Below the pieces are notes generated by a model. It searched no databases, was not told where the DNA came from, and worked only from the letters and a program-made list of their open reading frames with translations. DNA of 64,000 nt. Source: Paramacrobiotus metropolitanus (Eukaryota; Tardigrada; Eutardigrada; Parachela; Macrobiotidae). Position 1 is the stretch's first letter. Every line of letters begins with the position of its first letter. A program made the translations under genes and the position numbers. Location: assembly GCF_019649055.1 (NCBI RefSeq), contig NW_026570292.1, forward strand, positions 62,001-126,000, read 5' to 3'. Positions 46,729 through 58,100 of the stretch are shown here, in pieces.

Positions 46729-48770
46729 ACGGGTGAATTTTATCAGGGAATTTATTGGGAAATTCGACGGGGATTTTGTGGAATGTTTCAGCAAAAATGC
46801 GGGAAATAATGGAGAGTTGAGCGGATTTGGAAAGGGACGGGTTTTTACGGTTAAAAAATTTGGATTAGTTTCCCATAAAAGTTAAAAAATAATTGCCTGT
46901 TTTGCGATTTTCTCTATAAAATTATTTTTAAAAATTCGGGCGGATATTTCTTTTGTGGCGGAATGTGGGGAAAGAGTGTGGAATAGATTGACTTATTTTT
47001 TTGACATACGGCTTAAAAGTACAGTACTAATTTTAATATGCCACGTGAAATTTGATTAGCGGTTGTGTATAGTTCATTAATTTCCCCTGTGTAGGTTTTC
47101 TTGTTTATTTCTAATCCGGCGTTAGTTTATTAATTATCAGTGTGTGCTGTGCTTAGAGAATTGGCGCTCTGTGTCGTGTGTATAGTCTGTATGGTACTCG
47201 ATGTTGGAAACAAATCACATGCCAGACAAACACGCATTTGCGATGGTTAGACACGGAACCAGTTCGTGTTCCGTGTGTGGGTTCGGTGGATTCTGTGCGG
47301 TTCTTCATGGTGGGGTTCATTGTGCGCGTTTGAGTAATTTGGCTGTGGTTTGTCGCTGGTTTTGTGTCTCTGGTAATGATTTTTCTTTTTGCTGTGTGTG
47401 TTTACTAATAATTTTCGTTTCTCGCTGGAAATAAATTTCAGGCTTCCGATATAGTGGCAACTGCTGTTCGGATTATTTCTAGTTTTATCTCGAAAAACGA
47501 CGCTTAACGTAAGTACAGAAACAGTAATTAATTCAATGGAATAATAGAATTTAATGGAATAATAGAATTTAATGGAATAATAGAATTTAATGTACCAGTT
47601 GTACCTAATAGCATTCTAAAGGAAATAACTGGGTGCGATAGTAAACAATTTTTAACGGGAAATCAGCGTAAGTTCGAGACAGATTTCCCTTTTAAATTTC
47701 AAGTGGAAGTGTAATAATTGTGCAGAAGATTAAAATAGTGTGGTAACCATAATCCAGGATAGTAATAATTTTAATGCTTATCATAGCGCAACTACTGTAG
47801 TGCGGAAGCCAGGATTACAGTCGCATGATTTCGCAACAAATTTTAAACAAAACAGTCTTACTAACGAGGCGAAAATCGTTGACAGAAGAAGCAGTAGGAA
47901 TTGTAGTGCAATGCCACTTATATTCCGGTAATACGTACTTAGTATATTTGTAGTAAGTTGGCAACAGCGGATGCGTATATATAAAATCGGAGCTAACACT
48001 TCGAAAAATTTCAGTTTTTTATGGATTCAATATAATTAATTAATACGTAATAGCAACCTAAAAATCAAATAAGTGTAACATGTTCTTTCGCCAATGCTTT
48101 TTGCCAATGGAAACTTTTTTGCCAATGCGCATATAATACAAGCTGCTGAAATATCTGCCAATACTTGAGAAATATCTATATTGTTTTTGTTACCAGTCAG
48201 CGTGTGCTTGGTTCACTCCAAAAAGGTCATTGTACACATTGCTCATCAAAGTTGTTAATTAGCATGTAGTAATGCAATTACTTAGGTAGGCGGCTACTCT
48301 AAAGGAAGACAGCAGGATCAACGTGTCAGGATAAGCAGTAGAATACATCCTTATTAGCCGGCGACACCCATTTCCAGCACCGTTCTCTGTGTATTATTTC
48401 TCAATTCTCACTAATTATGACATCAGTCCGCCCACAAACCGTCTTAATGAACACGTCATGTTTCTTTGGAAAGGCCGGTGAGTCGATGACCATTTGACGT
48501 GCACTTCCGGACTTCTCGCTTTCATGACCTTTCCTTTTCGTAAACAATCAACAGTGTTAATTAAGTGAACACATTTGAATCCCAAAATAATAAGATCGCT
48601 ACATTTAATTCGGTGGAAAATACGTCTAGCGTCACATTAAATTATACTGTGGATATAACAACAGTATAACGTAAATTACTCTAATACCGATATGATCGTT
48701 TTATATAATGTTAATTTTATTCGACTACTTCATAGAAATTCCTTGCGCTCTTAAGTGCCCTAAATAACAA
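46729..48770. other. gene desert downstream of NCOA4, first part
   Basis: NCOA4 3' flank, then AT-rich DNA. The 18-bp unit TTAATGGAATAATAGAAT repeats about three and a half times at 47,532-47,592. No gene. Confidence 0.4.
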
Positions 48771-48772
48771 CT

Positions 48773-48966
48773 TAAAATTTTTAGCATTGAAAAACAGGTC
48801 ATTGGTATGCGAGTATCAATGCAATATCCGAGCAGTAACTTGAAAATTTAATTTTTATATAAGTGTAATTACAATTATATTAAAAATTAAATTTTCCAGT
48901 TACTGCTCGAATATTACATTGATGCTCGCATATCAATGACCTGTTTTTCAATGCTAAAAATTTTAT
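48773..48966. repeat. long near-perfect palindrome, arms about 90 bp
   Basis: The left arm (48,774-48,862) and right arm (about 48,874-48,965) are inverted copies with few mismatches. Both contain TTTTTAGCATTGAAAAACAG, then GTCATTG.TATGCGAG.ATCA and GAGCAGTAACT.GAAAATTT. The loop is about 12 nt. Most likely a small foldback element; a structured RNA is the alternative. No TSD was identified. Confidence 0.8.
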
Positions 48967-49159
48967 GTTATGTTAATATCTTATGTATTAATGTGCAAAA
49001 ATATATTATTATTTGCGCGTTTTGAGTTTCTAAACGGCAGTCGCATCCCGGAAAACATTAGATATATAACAGAAAGTCAGAAAACAACCAATTAGCACAA
49101 GAAATACAAGTATACAGCAGTGATAGATAAAATTTACGATTTACTACCACTAAGACACA

Positions 49160-49483
49160 ATGATAAAATGCCCAGAGTGTGTGGTGTGTGCAGGTTCGCG
49201 CGCAGCATGGGCCAGAGAAACGGGATCACGGCAATTAGGTGAAGTGATCTTGTGTAACAAGTACGTCATTAGGGAAGATGCGCAGTTGGCGGATACATGG
49301 CGGAGTGATTTGAATTATTTACAGCGACGATATCTCAATTTGGCTAAAGTGTCCTCGATGCACCTGGATCCGTACTTCTGCATTATAATGTTAGCCGGTA
49401 TATATCCAGTAGCTGTGTGTGCCATATGCCGGGGGAAATGGTTGCCGGTTTATCAGCACCGATCAGACCAAGGTGCCGGATGA
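49160..49483 (+). CDS. doubtful ORF, 107 aa
   Basis: An open frame from an ATG, starting MIKCPECVVCAGSRAAWARE and containing YLQRRYLNLAKVSSMHLDPY and CAICRGKW. Cysteine pairs (CPEC..C, CAIC) hint at metal binding, but spacing fits no family I know and no splice partners were found. Probably chance; kept because composition is better than the neighbours. Confidence 0.15.
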   Translation: MIKCPECVVCAGSRAAWARETGSRQLGEVILCNKYVIREDAQLADTWRSDLNYLQRRYLNLAKVSSMHLDPYFCIIMLAGIYPVAVCAICRGKWLPVYQHRSDQGAG

Positions 49484-52128
49484 GAGAATAAAGTAATCGC
49501 TGGGACGGAATATCAAATATTTATGCGCTCATTTCCCTTCCAGCCAAAATGTCAGCGCTGCTGTCAGCAATATTTTCAGGCAAATGCAAAAGCTGCCCAA
49601 TTAAAAGCTCCAACGGAAGCGTACGTTTTTGACAACGAGTGATATAATTATGTCAGAGAGCATTCTAACGGCTCACACAACAATCGGCACTCTGCAGCGC
49701 CACAGTGTTATACAGTTATGACGATATATATGATACCAAAATCAGAAATTTATTTACGACGGTTTTGTGATTTTCGCAGTGAACTTGTGCAAAGTATCGA
49801 TTTAAACTTATTCCGCTTTTATCTGAATTTCATTCGTCAAGCAATTAATAAAAAAACACAGAAAAATTAACGCGCTTGACCTTTATTTTTAGCGTCGAAG
49901 TTTTAATTTTAAAAGAAATTATATATTGGCGAGTTTTATGCGTTTTTGTGGTTTTTGTTATTACAAAAACATTTATCACTAAAAATGAATAAAAAGCATT
50001 ATTTTTCTATTTGCCTTTCGTTTTTGCTGTACCGAAAATCTGTAGTGACCTATAATTTATAGGCTATAAATGACGTATAGGAGCAAAAATATCCTGGATC
50101 TTTATATGATTTAAATAGAAGCTGATTAATTAAGAAATGGTATTTCAAGCTGGAAACTAATTCAATGAGCAAATCAAACCGGAACTGCTTGCCACCGAAA
50201 TCTCACCGGCACACTGTTATGCCGTCACGCTTTGGGATAATGGTGCTATTTTGTAGGAATGGGCGAAATTACGCTAATGCGCGGTAAAGGATATTTAGGC
50301 GACTGCTGTACGGGATGCTCGAGAATTAAAATGCGCTTTAATACTCCAGAGTCAAGATTCACTCATTCACCGCCGAACCGCTGTGCGCGCACGAAAGGGC
50401 GCGCGTGTACGTTAAGCTTGATCAGTCGGAAAGAAAAATTGATCCATCGTTGAGGCATGCAGCATGTATGCCGTAATCCGGCTTCCGAAACCGCACTTAC
50501 TTTGTAAAATATTGAAAAAAAGGAAAGTTTTTTCGGAATATATAATTGAACAGCCAACCAATGACCAATATTAAATCCTGAAAATCCATAATAAATAAAT
50601 ATTATTAACAAGGAAATGCCTGCAGTTACAGTTTTTAATTATGCACACAAAACATGGTCAGAAAAAAAAACAAACTGATGCTTATTTTAAAATTAAAGTT
50701 GAAAATAGTAAAGAAGGGTATGAAAAGCGAACAAGACCAGAAATTGGTCAATTACTTAAACCGTTAAACGGTAGCGGCGTGCAGACGCGCTGCCTGATCG
50801 TGTCCGCGCGGTAAAACCACAAATTGCCTTTGTACGCTAATTAAAGCCTATCGTGCAACGGAAAAGGTCACTCACATTTCGATTGCTTTCCGCTTGACGG
50901 ATCCCATCGTCTTGGCAAAAAGTCATATCAAACCGACATGACACGCGAGCGTTTCTCATGGAGAGTGATTTATTTCGGGCCATTTCGCTTTTTCCATTCT
51001 GGCCTCCTCTCTAACTGCCGAGATTTCTTACCGAAGTATTTTTTTTAATTTAGTAAGAAATATTTTTGTGCTAGTTACACTGAGGAAAGTAAATCTAAAT
51101 TTTTTTTAAATCAGTATTTTACTGTCGTGAAATAATTATGTCGGTGCTTTTCGGCCTCTTCAACAACAGCGATTGTTTTACACAAACCGCTTTTATCACG
51201 GTATGTTTTTACATTAATATTTAATAAAAATATTGCGTGAGCGGTTTAATATAATTTATTAATAAATTTTATTCCGTAAAATTTAGTTGGAAAATAATGC
51301 AGTTTTTAATTCTGATTTTTATTTACCTAGCGAAATTAATTTGAATAAATGCTGAAAACGTTTTACGAAATAGTAAATTTTTAATAAGCTTTTATTTTAT
51401 TTAATAAATTATTACTGCAGTTTGTCCTTTTGAAATTTGCTGCGTTAAATACTTTGTGCGTTTACGTATATATTCTACATAAAAAAATTGGTTTTTTTTG
51501 TTTGGACTTGATTCGCGAAAATATTACAAATACTTTTTCTTTCAACATCAAACCTTTCCTGATGGTGTAATAATATGACAAGTGCATTCCGGCGGCAGAA
51601 TCAGCATCCAGCGCGCGCCTGTCATCTTAATGCCCGTGCTTTACCAAAGGCGCTGCCCGATCGATGATTGGCTCTCTCTTGTTGTTTGCAGCGACACACA
51701 CATCACATCACAGCACACAGTACACGGACAAGCAGCAGCCGTAGAGAGTCATATGGCCCGTATTTCTCGGGCAAAAATGGGACTTTTTGAGAGCGGACAA
51801 ATTACTCTTCAAGCTGGCAGCAACAGCAGCCCGGTGCCGCCGTCGTCACTGCTGCGGCAGATCGCTCCATTCAGATGATTGGAAGGAAGGAGGAAAAAGT
51901 TGCTGCGACTGCCGCGCGCTGAACTATTGTCATTTTGTCACTGAATCCCGCGCCGCGCGGCCATCCAGGAAATAATCACCAGATTTCTCTTTGGGATACA
52001 TTTCCGATCAAGTCTCCAGGAAATTGTGCAGGTGCAGAGTGGTGTTGTGCGCCGGGAAAGGTCGGATAAAATCGTCTACCGTGCGTTGCAAAAGTGATCT
52101 AGTTGGTGGAATCTCGACAGCAAGAGAA
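49484..52128. promoter_or_regulatory. gene desert and upstream region of the AhR gene
   Basis: AT-rich to about 51.5 kb, then richer in GC and CA words (ACACACACATCACATCACAG at 51,691) toward the first AhR exon, suggesting a promoter/5' UTR zone at about 51.6-52.1 kb. No gene recognised. Confidence 0.35.
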
Positions 52129-55100
52129 ATGTATGCTACTAAACGTCGTCGTCGTTCCGTCAAAGGGTAAGTCCGATATTTATATCCCCGATAAATATTT
52201 TACCCATTGATTTTTTATGATCGAAATTATCCATAATTCTAGTACGAGAGAAATCGGTAATGACTTATAGATTGTCGGTAAAGGCGTAAAGCAAGTATTT
52301 CGGAAGTTAAAGATTTTTTTATAAAATCCTGGTAGCGCGTATAAAACATGACATAGGCTGATACAGAGACCAAGCATTTCCGCTGACTTTCATAATTGCG
52401 ACTCCGTTGATTAGCTGGTCGTAGTTAATTTCCCCGTATTATAAATGTAGCCGCTGTCCATTAACTGATAACCGCTTGTGTGTCTCACAGAAGTTAGCTG
52501 CGTCTTAATGAGGCCGTAGGAGTTATTTCCCAGTATGTGGCTGTGATTTCACGATGGATCGAAAGAAGCGCTGGTTAAGTTTGTGATAACAATCGACGTA
52601 GCGATAATCGTTGCATCCCCAACTGCTCAGGAAAAACCCGGTGTGTCATGCGTATATTAGGGAATCGCGCGAGTGATGCGGGAGATGGCGATCTGTTCGT
52701 GTGAGCGCGCGCGCACTGGCAGACACCACACGGAAGTGTTTAAAAGGGCCGAGTGCATGTCAAGGTGCGAAATCGTGAATTATGAACGTTAATTATGCGC
52801 TGAGGCCGCGGCCGGGGCCCCTCCTTAAGCACGCAAACTCCTAGTGTGGTAAAAATAATTTAATAAGGGCCTGTCGTGCAGTGGTGCGAGAAATTTACAC
52901 GACAACAAAACAGTTTGAGAGCACACAGCACAGCAGAGCGGCGCATGCAGCAGCATTCGATCAGAGCTTCCAGTCGCGGTTCCAGGTTGCATGTCGATGC
53001 GTTCAAGTATCTTTACGCACGAAATTCCGTTCATTTTTAATACCCACCGCCATCGCGCACACAACCAGCCAAACGATATTTTATCGCTGCCGCGCGAGTG
53101 AAATTGTCAGTCCGATATTTTTCCGAAGGAATATTTTTGTTCGCTACTGGAAAGCGGCCGCGGCGCATTCATTATTATCAATGTATCGTTCCCAAATCTG
53201 AAATTATAATTCATTTTTTATGCAGCCATCGTTGCGTATGTCAGGAGTTTTTGTTGGAGTGAAAAATGATTTCAGCAACAGCTTAGTGAGATTGAGGAAA
53301 AGCTGATTGATTGAATTTTTTTGGACATCTTACATTTTATTTGAAAAAACGTCTCTTTTATTGTTTACTGCCGATTATTAAGGATTTTTGAGTTATCGGC
53401 AAGCATCAGGAGTAATGCTCCAGTGAAGCGCACACAGTAACGTACAGCCGACAATGGCTATTGAGTCGGATAATTACATGCTGCATCAGGTAAATAATTG
53501 CTCCACTGCTCAAAACTGTCGACGCTGTTAGTGTTCAGCTTTAGCGGTTTTCGCCGTTGCACTCCGCTTTTGCAACGCATCTCGTACAATTAAAATTGAT
53601 TGCTCTATACATCTTAATTTGTCCGTATAGCAGCTAGTTACAGTAGTTCTTATGCGGAAATTACGAGTTTTTATAAAGGTCATTAATCAGAAGGGCCGAA
53701 ATTTGGAAATGTCTGACATGTATTTCAGATGCTGATGACCTTTAGTTGTAGGAACAATAAATCGGTCGGGCCGAAGGATCTGCCGTGTAACGGGACTGCT
53801 CCCAGTTCGGTGCTGAAGACCAACCCGAGTAAACGGCATCGGGAGCGGCTGAACAGTGAGCTGGAACGGCTGGCCGGTCTGCTGCCGTTTGATCCCAACA
53901 TCATCAGCAAACTGGATAAACTATCCATTTTACGATTATCCGTCAGCTATTTGCGGATTAAGAGCTATTTTCAAGGTATGCATTTCAGCCGGTATTTATT
54001 AGGACCGTTTTATTTTCGCTCCATTACATTTTCTTGTTTAGCAGCAAGCGTTGAAATAAAAGCAATTATCATAGTTTAAATATTTGCCTGTGCAACGGTG
54101 TTTTGTAGCGATTTTTTCACGCGTTGTGCTCAATTCTTAAAACATACTCAGTAGAGCCGAAAAATTAACAACTTCAGTCATTTTCGTGAGCTTATTACGA
54201 ACATGTTTAATTACAGCACTCAGATTGATTTTTTGCAATTTTCGAAAAGTTTTTCCAGCATCGATGACCTTTCGGTGCTAATATTGGATTGTCGACTTAT
54301 ATTTGTCAGCAAACAGACTTGAGCCCATTTTTCTGGTAAAATAAATCCTTCTTGGATGACTTCAAATGTAACTTTTGCTCCACATAACCTTAACCTGTCG
54401 CGGCGAGAGCACACTCGCTCCCCTTCTCCTCAACAGCGTAGTACCACAAGATCGAGCGCTGAGCACTCGCTGCCCGTAATAAATGGATCAATAGATTGTT
54501 TGTCCCCAATGATGGCCTTGCGTGACTAGCGGGATTGGCTGTCGTCTCTCTCTCTATCTGTGCTGCAGTACTGTGCCGGTGCTGTGCGTGACTGGCTCTT
54601 TTGTCCCTTGCAGAGCTGCAGATTCGGGAGCACGCACTCAATTACGACGTGGCTGCCGCCGCGGCAGCAGCCCATCATCGCCAGCATCATCATCATGCCC
54701 ATAAAGTCAACAACAGCCTCAGTAGTGGCTACTCCTTCCCCTTGGATCCCACACTGACGCACACCGACTCGGTCCTCGAAGTACGTATGTATGACTGTCA
54801 TTTTCGATGAAACCGCGGCCGTATATTCCGATGCTATGTAAGGGGATAATCAAAGGGTGGGGTGCGATGCGGGGCTTTTTGTTCTTTCGGGGAATGATTT
54901 ATCTGTTAGATGAAGGGGAAAAGAAAAGAGCCGATCGTTGATGGAGGGTTCGGTTCGGGGTTGGATTTATATGGAGCATGTGTAATTAGGCATTACAGGA
55001 CAACGCACTGTGCTGTTTGTACACGCCTGCTACCATAAAGTTTTGATTTACCGAAATTTTTACGTTTCGAATTGATTTTAAAGTTTGAAGCAATTTGAAA

Positions 55101-58100
55101 ATATAAGATTCACTGAAGTTATTTGTTCGGGATTCACCAACGTAGAAGGATGCGTACAAGCGCACGAGAAGTACTGTCACAAAGTAAGATTACTAAATTA
55201 ATATAAGAATATTAATTACAATGAATTATGTGCATACGCATAATTATTGTAGCAGCAGACACTATAAACGCTCTCACTGCAGCGCCTACAGCGGGACAAT
55301 TTTCTATTTGCAGAATTATCTGTTCCCTTTTTGCTTACTTACGAATTAGAACGTCTACGAATTTCAAGAGCAAACAATATTTGTATGATAGGAAATAAAT
55401 CTGCACCTGCATATTTTTTTGGAAAAAAAAGGTACCACTCAAAATTTATGAAGAGATTGACTGATTATAATATTAGGCGTTGAAAGACGTCATCATTTTG
55501 GTTTCTACCCACTGTACTACACTTTCCCGCTTGTGAAGTCAAATTTGTGTACGCAGCAGTTGTAAATTAATGTGCTTACGATTAATTTGTGCTGCGACGT
55601 AAGTGTGCGAGTACCGTATAAAGCGTGCTAAAAAAATAAAATGCATAATCAGTTCTCCGTGCAAAATTACACCGCCAAAACTAACTACTGGATGCTGACA
55701 TATTAAAGGCTTTGGTTTACTTTAAAATTTTTACTTTTCTCCAGTTAACATTCCCGGCGTTTATTGTGCTTTGTGCAGGCTTTGAACGGCTTTATCCTGG
55801 TGGTGACCTGTAACGACGGGGAGATCTTTTTCGCATCCAGCTCGGCGGAAGCATTTCTCGGCTTCCACCAGGTAAACCCAGATTTTTATAGTCCAAAGTT
55901 CAAACTGTACCAAAATATTTTTCGTATGTGACGATAATCCTTGTAATTTATTTGATTATCATCAGTCCGATCTAATACACTACATGCTGACCGACTTCAT
56001 CCACTCGGAAGACCGGCCCGAATTGATGAAGCAGCTGTCTTTCCCAGCTGTCTCCCAGCAAGGTGATTCACTTTAACGTAACAGATATACCAGATCTGCT
56101 TCCGAATGGTACGGCTCAATATGACATGTTGATCATATAGAAAATGCTCCAGTTTTGGAGCGATGCTTCAGCGTCCGTTTCCGGTGCCTCCTGGACAACA
56201 CATCCGGGTTTCTGGTATGTGATACATGCTGATAGTTAATACTTTTACACTCCCATAATACTGCTTTGAAATACATTGAGCCGGTTTGGCACTTATGGCA
56301 CGGCGATATAACTTTTCCATGGTGCGCATATCTTACGTGCACTATCATACCGAAATCGTAGAACAGTGGTGCAGAGAAATATGCTTGCAACAATGCATCC
56401 CATCCGTAATGAGCAATAAAAGTCTTTGATTGATATCTTCGGTATAATTTGTTTTTTAATTCTGTTATTTACCTCCAAATTTAAGCAGCCTTAAAAGGGC
56501 GTTATACGCCAGATATTTAACACTTTTATCGTAAAAAGCGTTCATATTATTGTACATAAATTAATATTATGACAATAAATATATATTACGGTTCTATTTA
56601 CAATTAGCCGAGCGTACTGATGGTGTACAAAAGATTGTGTAGGGAAATTTAGTGTGCAATTATATACCTCATAATAGCGTTAAATCAGTTTAGAAAATAT
56701 TAATATTAGAATTTTAATTTTAAAAATAATATATTCTATCTGTATAATTACAAATACGCTCGGTACTGGCAAGTGACATTTTATTTATATGGTAAACTGC
56801 TTTATTTTATAAGTATAGCAAAGCGAAAAATGGTGTGCTATTTATTGTAGCGTATGGAAATCCGCGGTCGCATCGGGCATTTGTACGGGCAAACGACGTG
56901 CCATTCGGCCGGTACGGAACGGCAATTAGGCCTGATTGCCATATGTTCGCCGTACGGGCCACCGGCTCTCCTGGATAATGCCCCCAGAGATGCCGGCTTC
57001 AAGAGCAAACACAAGCTGGATCTCTCCTTAATTAGCCTCGATAGCAAGTAACTGCGCACCGTGCTTCCTGTCAATGATATGGGCGACTGTGACGCAACCG
57101 CTGGGCTGTTTGCAGGGGGAAAGCGCTGATAGGATGCGAGGAGGAGGCGGCCTCGTTACCCAGCCGAAATTTCTACAACTGGCTGCATCCCGATGATCTG
57201 GCATTTGTCGCTTCAGCTCACCGAACCTGTAAGACATATTAACATAACGCATACAACGGCTAAAGGCCTAAAAATAAATCCACAAATATTCGTGTATTTT
57301 ATTCAATAATAATGCCGATGTAAAATTGCTAATAAAAAACACTCTACAAATCGGATTGCATAAAAATTGTAAGACAGCAATAAAAATTTCTAAAGGTCAC
57401 TTGATGTTATAATAAAATTTTCATAGTTCTTATTTTTGCTTCTGATTTTCGAGGATATTTTCTGGACGAGAAACTCATTTTATTAAAGGTCACGCTGAGA
57501 ATTCTGGCTTTGTCGTAGTGGTCAAACATGGATCGTCCAATTTACTTGCCTACCGCATTGCCAACAAATCCCTTCAGTGGCAGTGGCTGCAATCCACCTT
57601 TAAAACCTCCTTCAAAAACGGGAAACCCGACCACGTTGTGGGCAACCACCAGCCGCTGGGGTGCGCCGGCAAAACTTTTCGATCCCAAGAAATATATTGC
57701 AACCATTGTTTTTCAAGGGAAGAGGAAGCCCGTGACCGCCTCCCGAAACGCGACGGGGCCACGCACGACCTAGATGTGGACACCGACAAGTACCTGGACG
57801 AACCGCCGCCCCGGCCCAGCAAACCCAAGAAGCAGCGTGCCTCCCCCACGGCCTCCCTGGCCTTCGCGCCCCTCCCAACCAGTCAGCCGCAACAGCGCCG
57901 GCGGAAATCCTTCTCCGCCGACATCACCGCCCGCCCCGCGGACACCACGGCGGCGCTGTACACGGCCGCGCAGTTCCCGACACTGGCCGACAGCCAACTG
58001 AGCAGTTCCTTGAACTACTGCCCCAACGCCTACTCGTTGCTGGATTCGGCGCGCCTTTTCGGATCGGAGACCCTGCTGCCGTACTCGCAGTATGGTAGCG

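Noticed and set aside
51582-51878. 98-aa plus-strand ORF upstream of AhR
   Set aside because: No recognisable content; more likely promoter or 5' leader of AhR.
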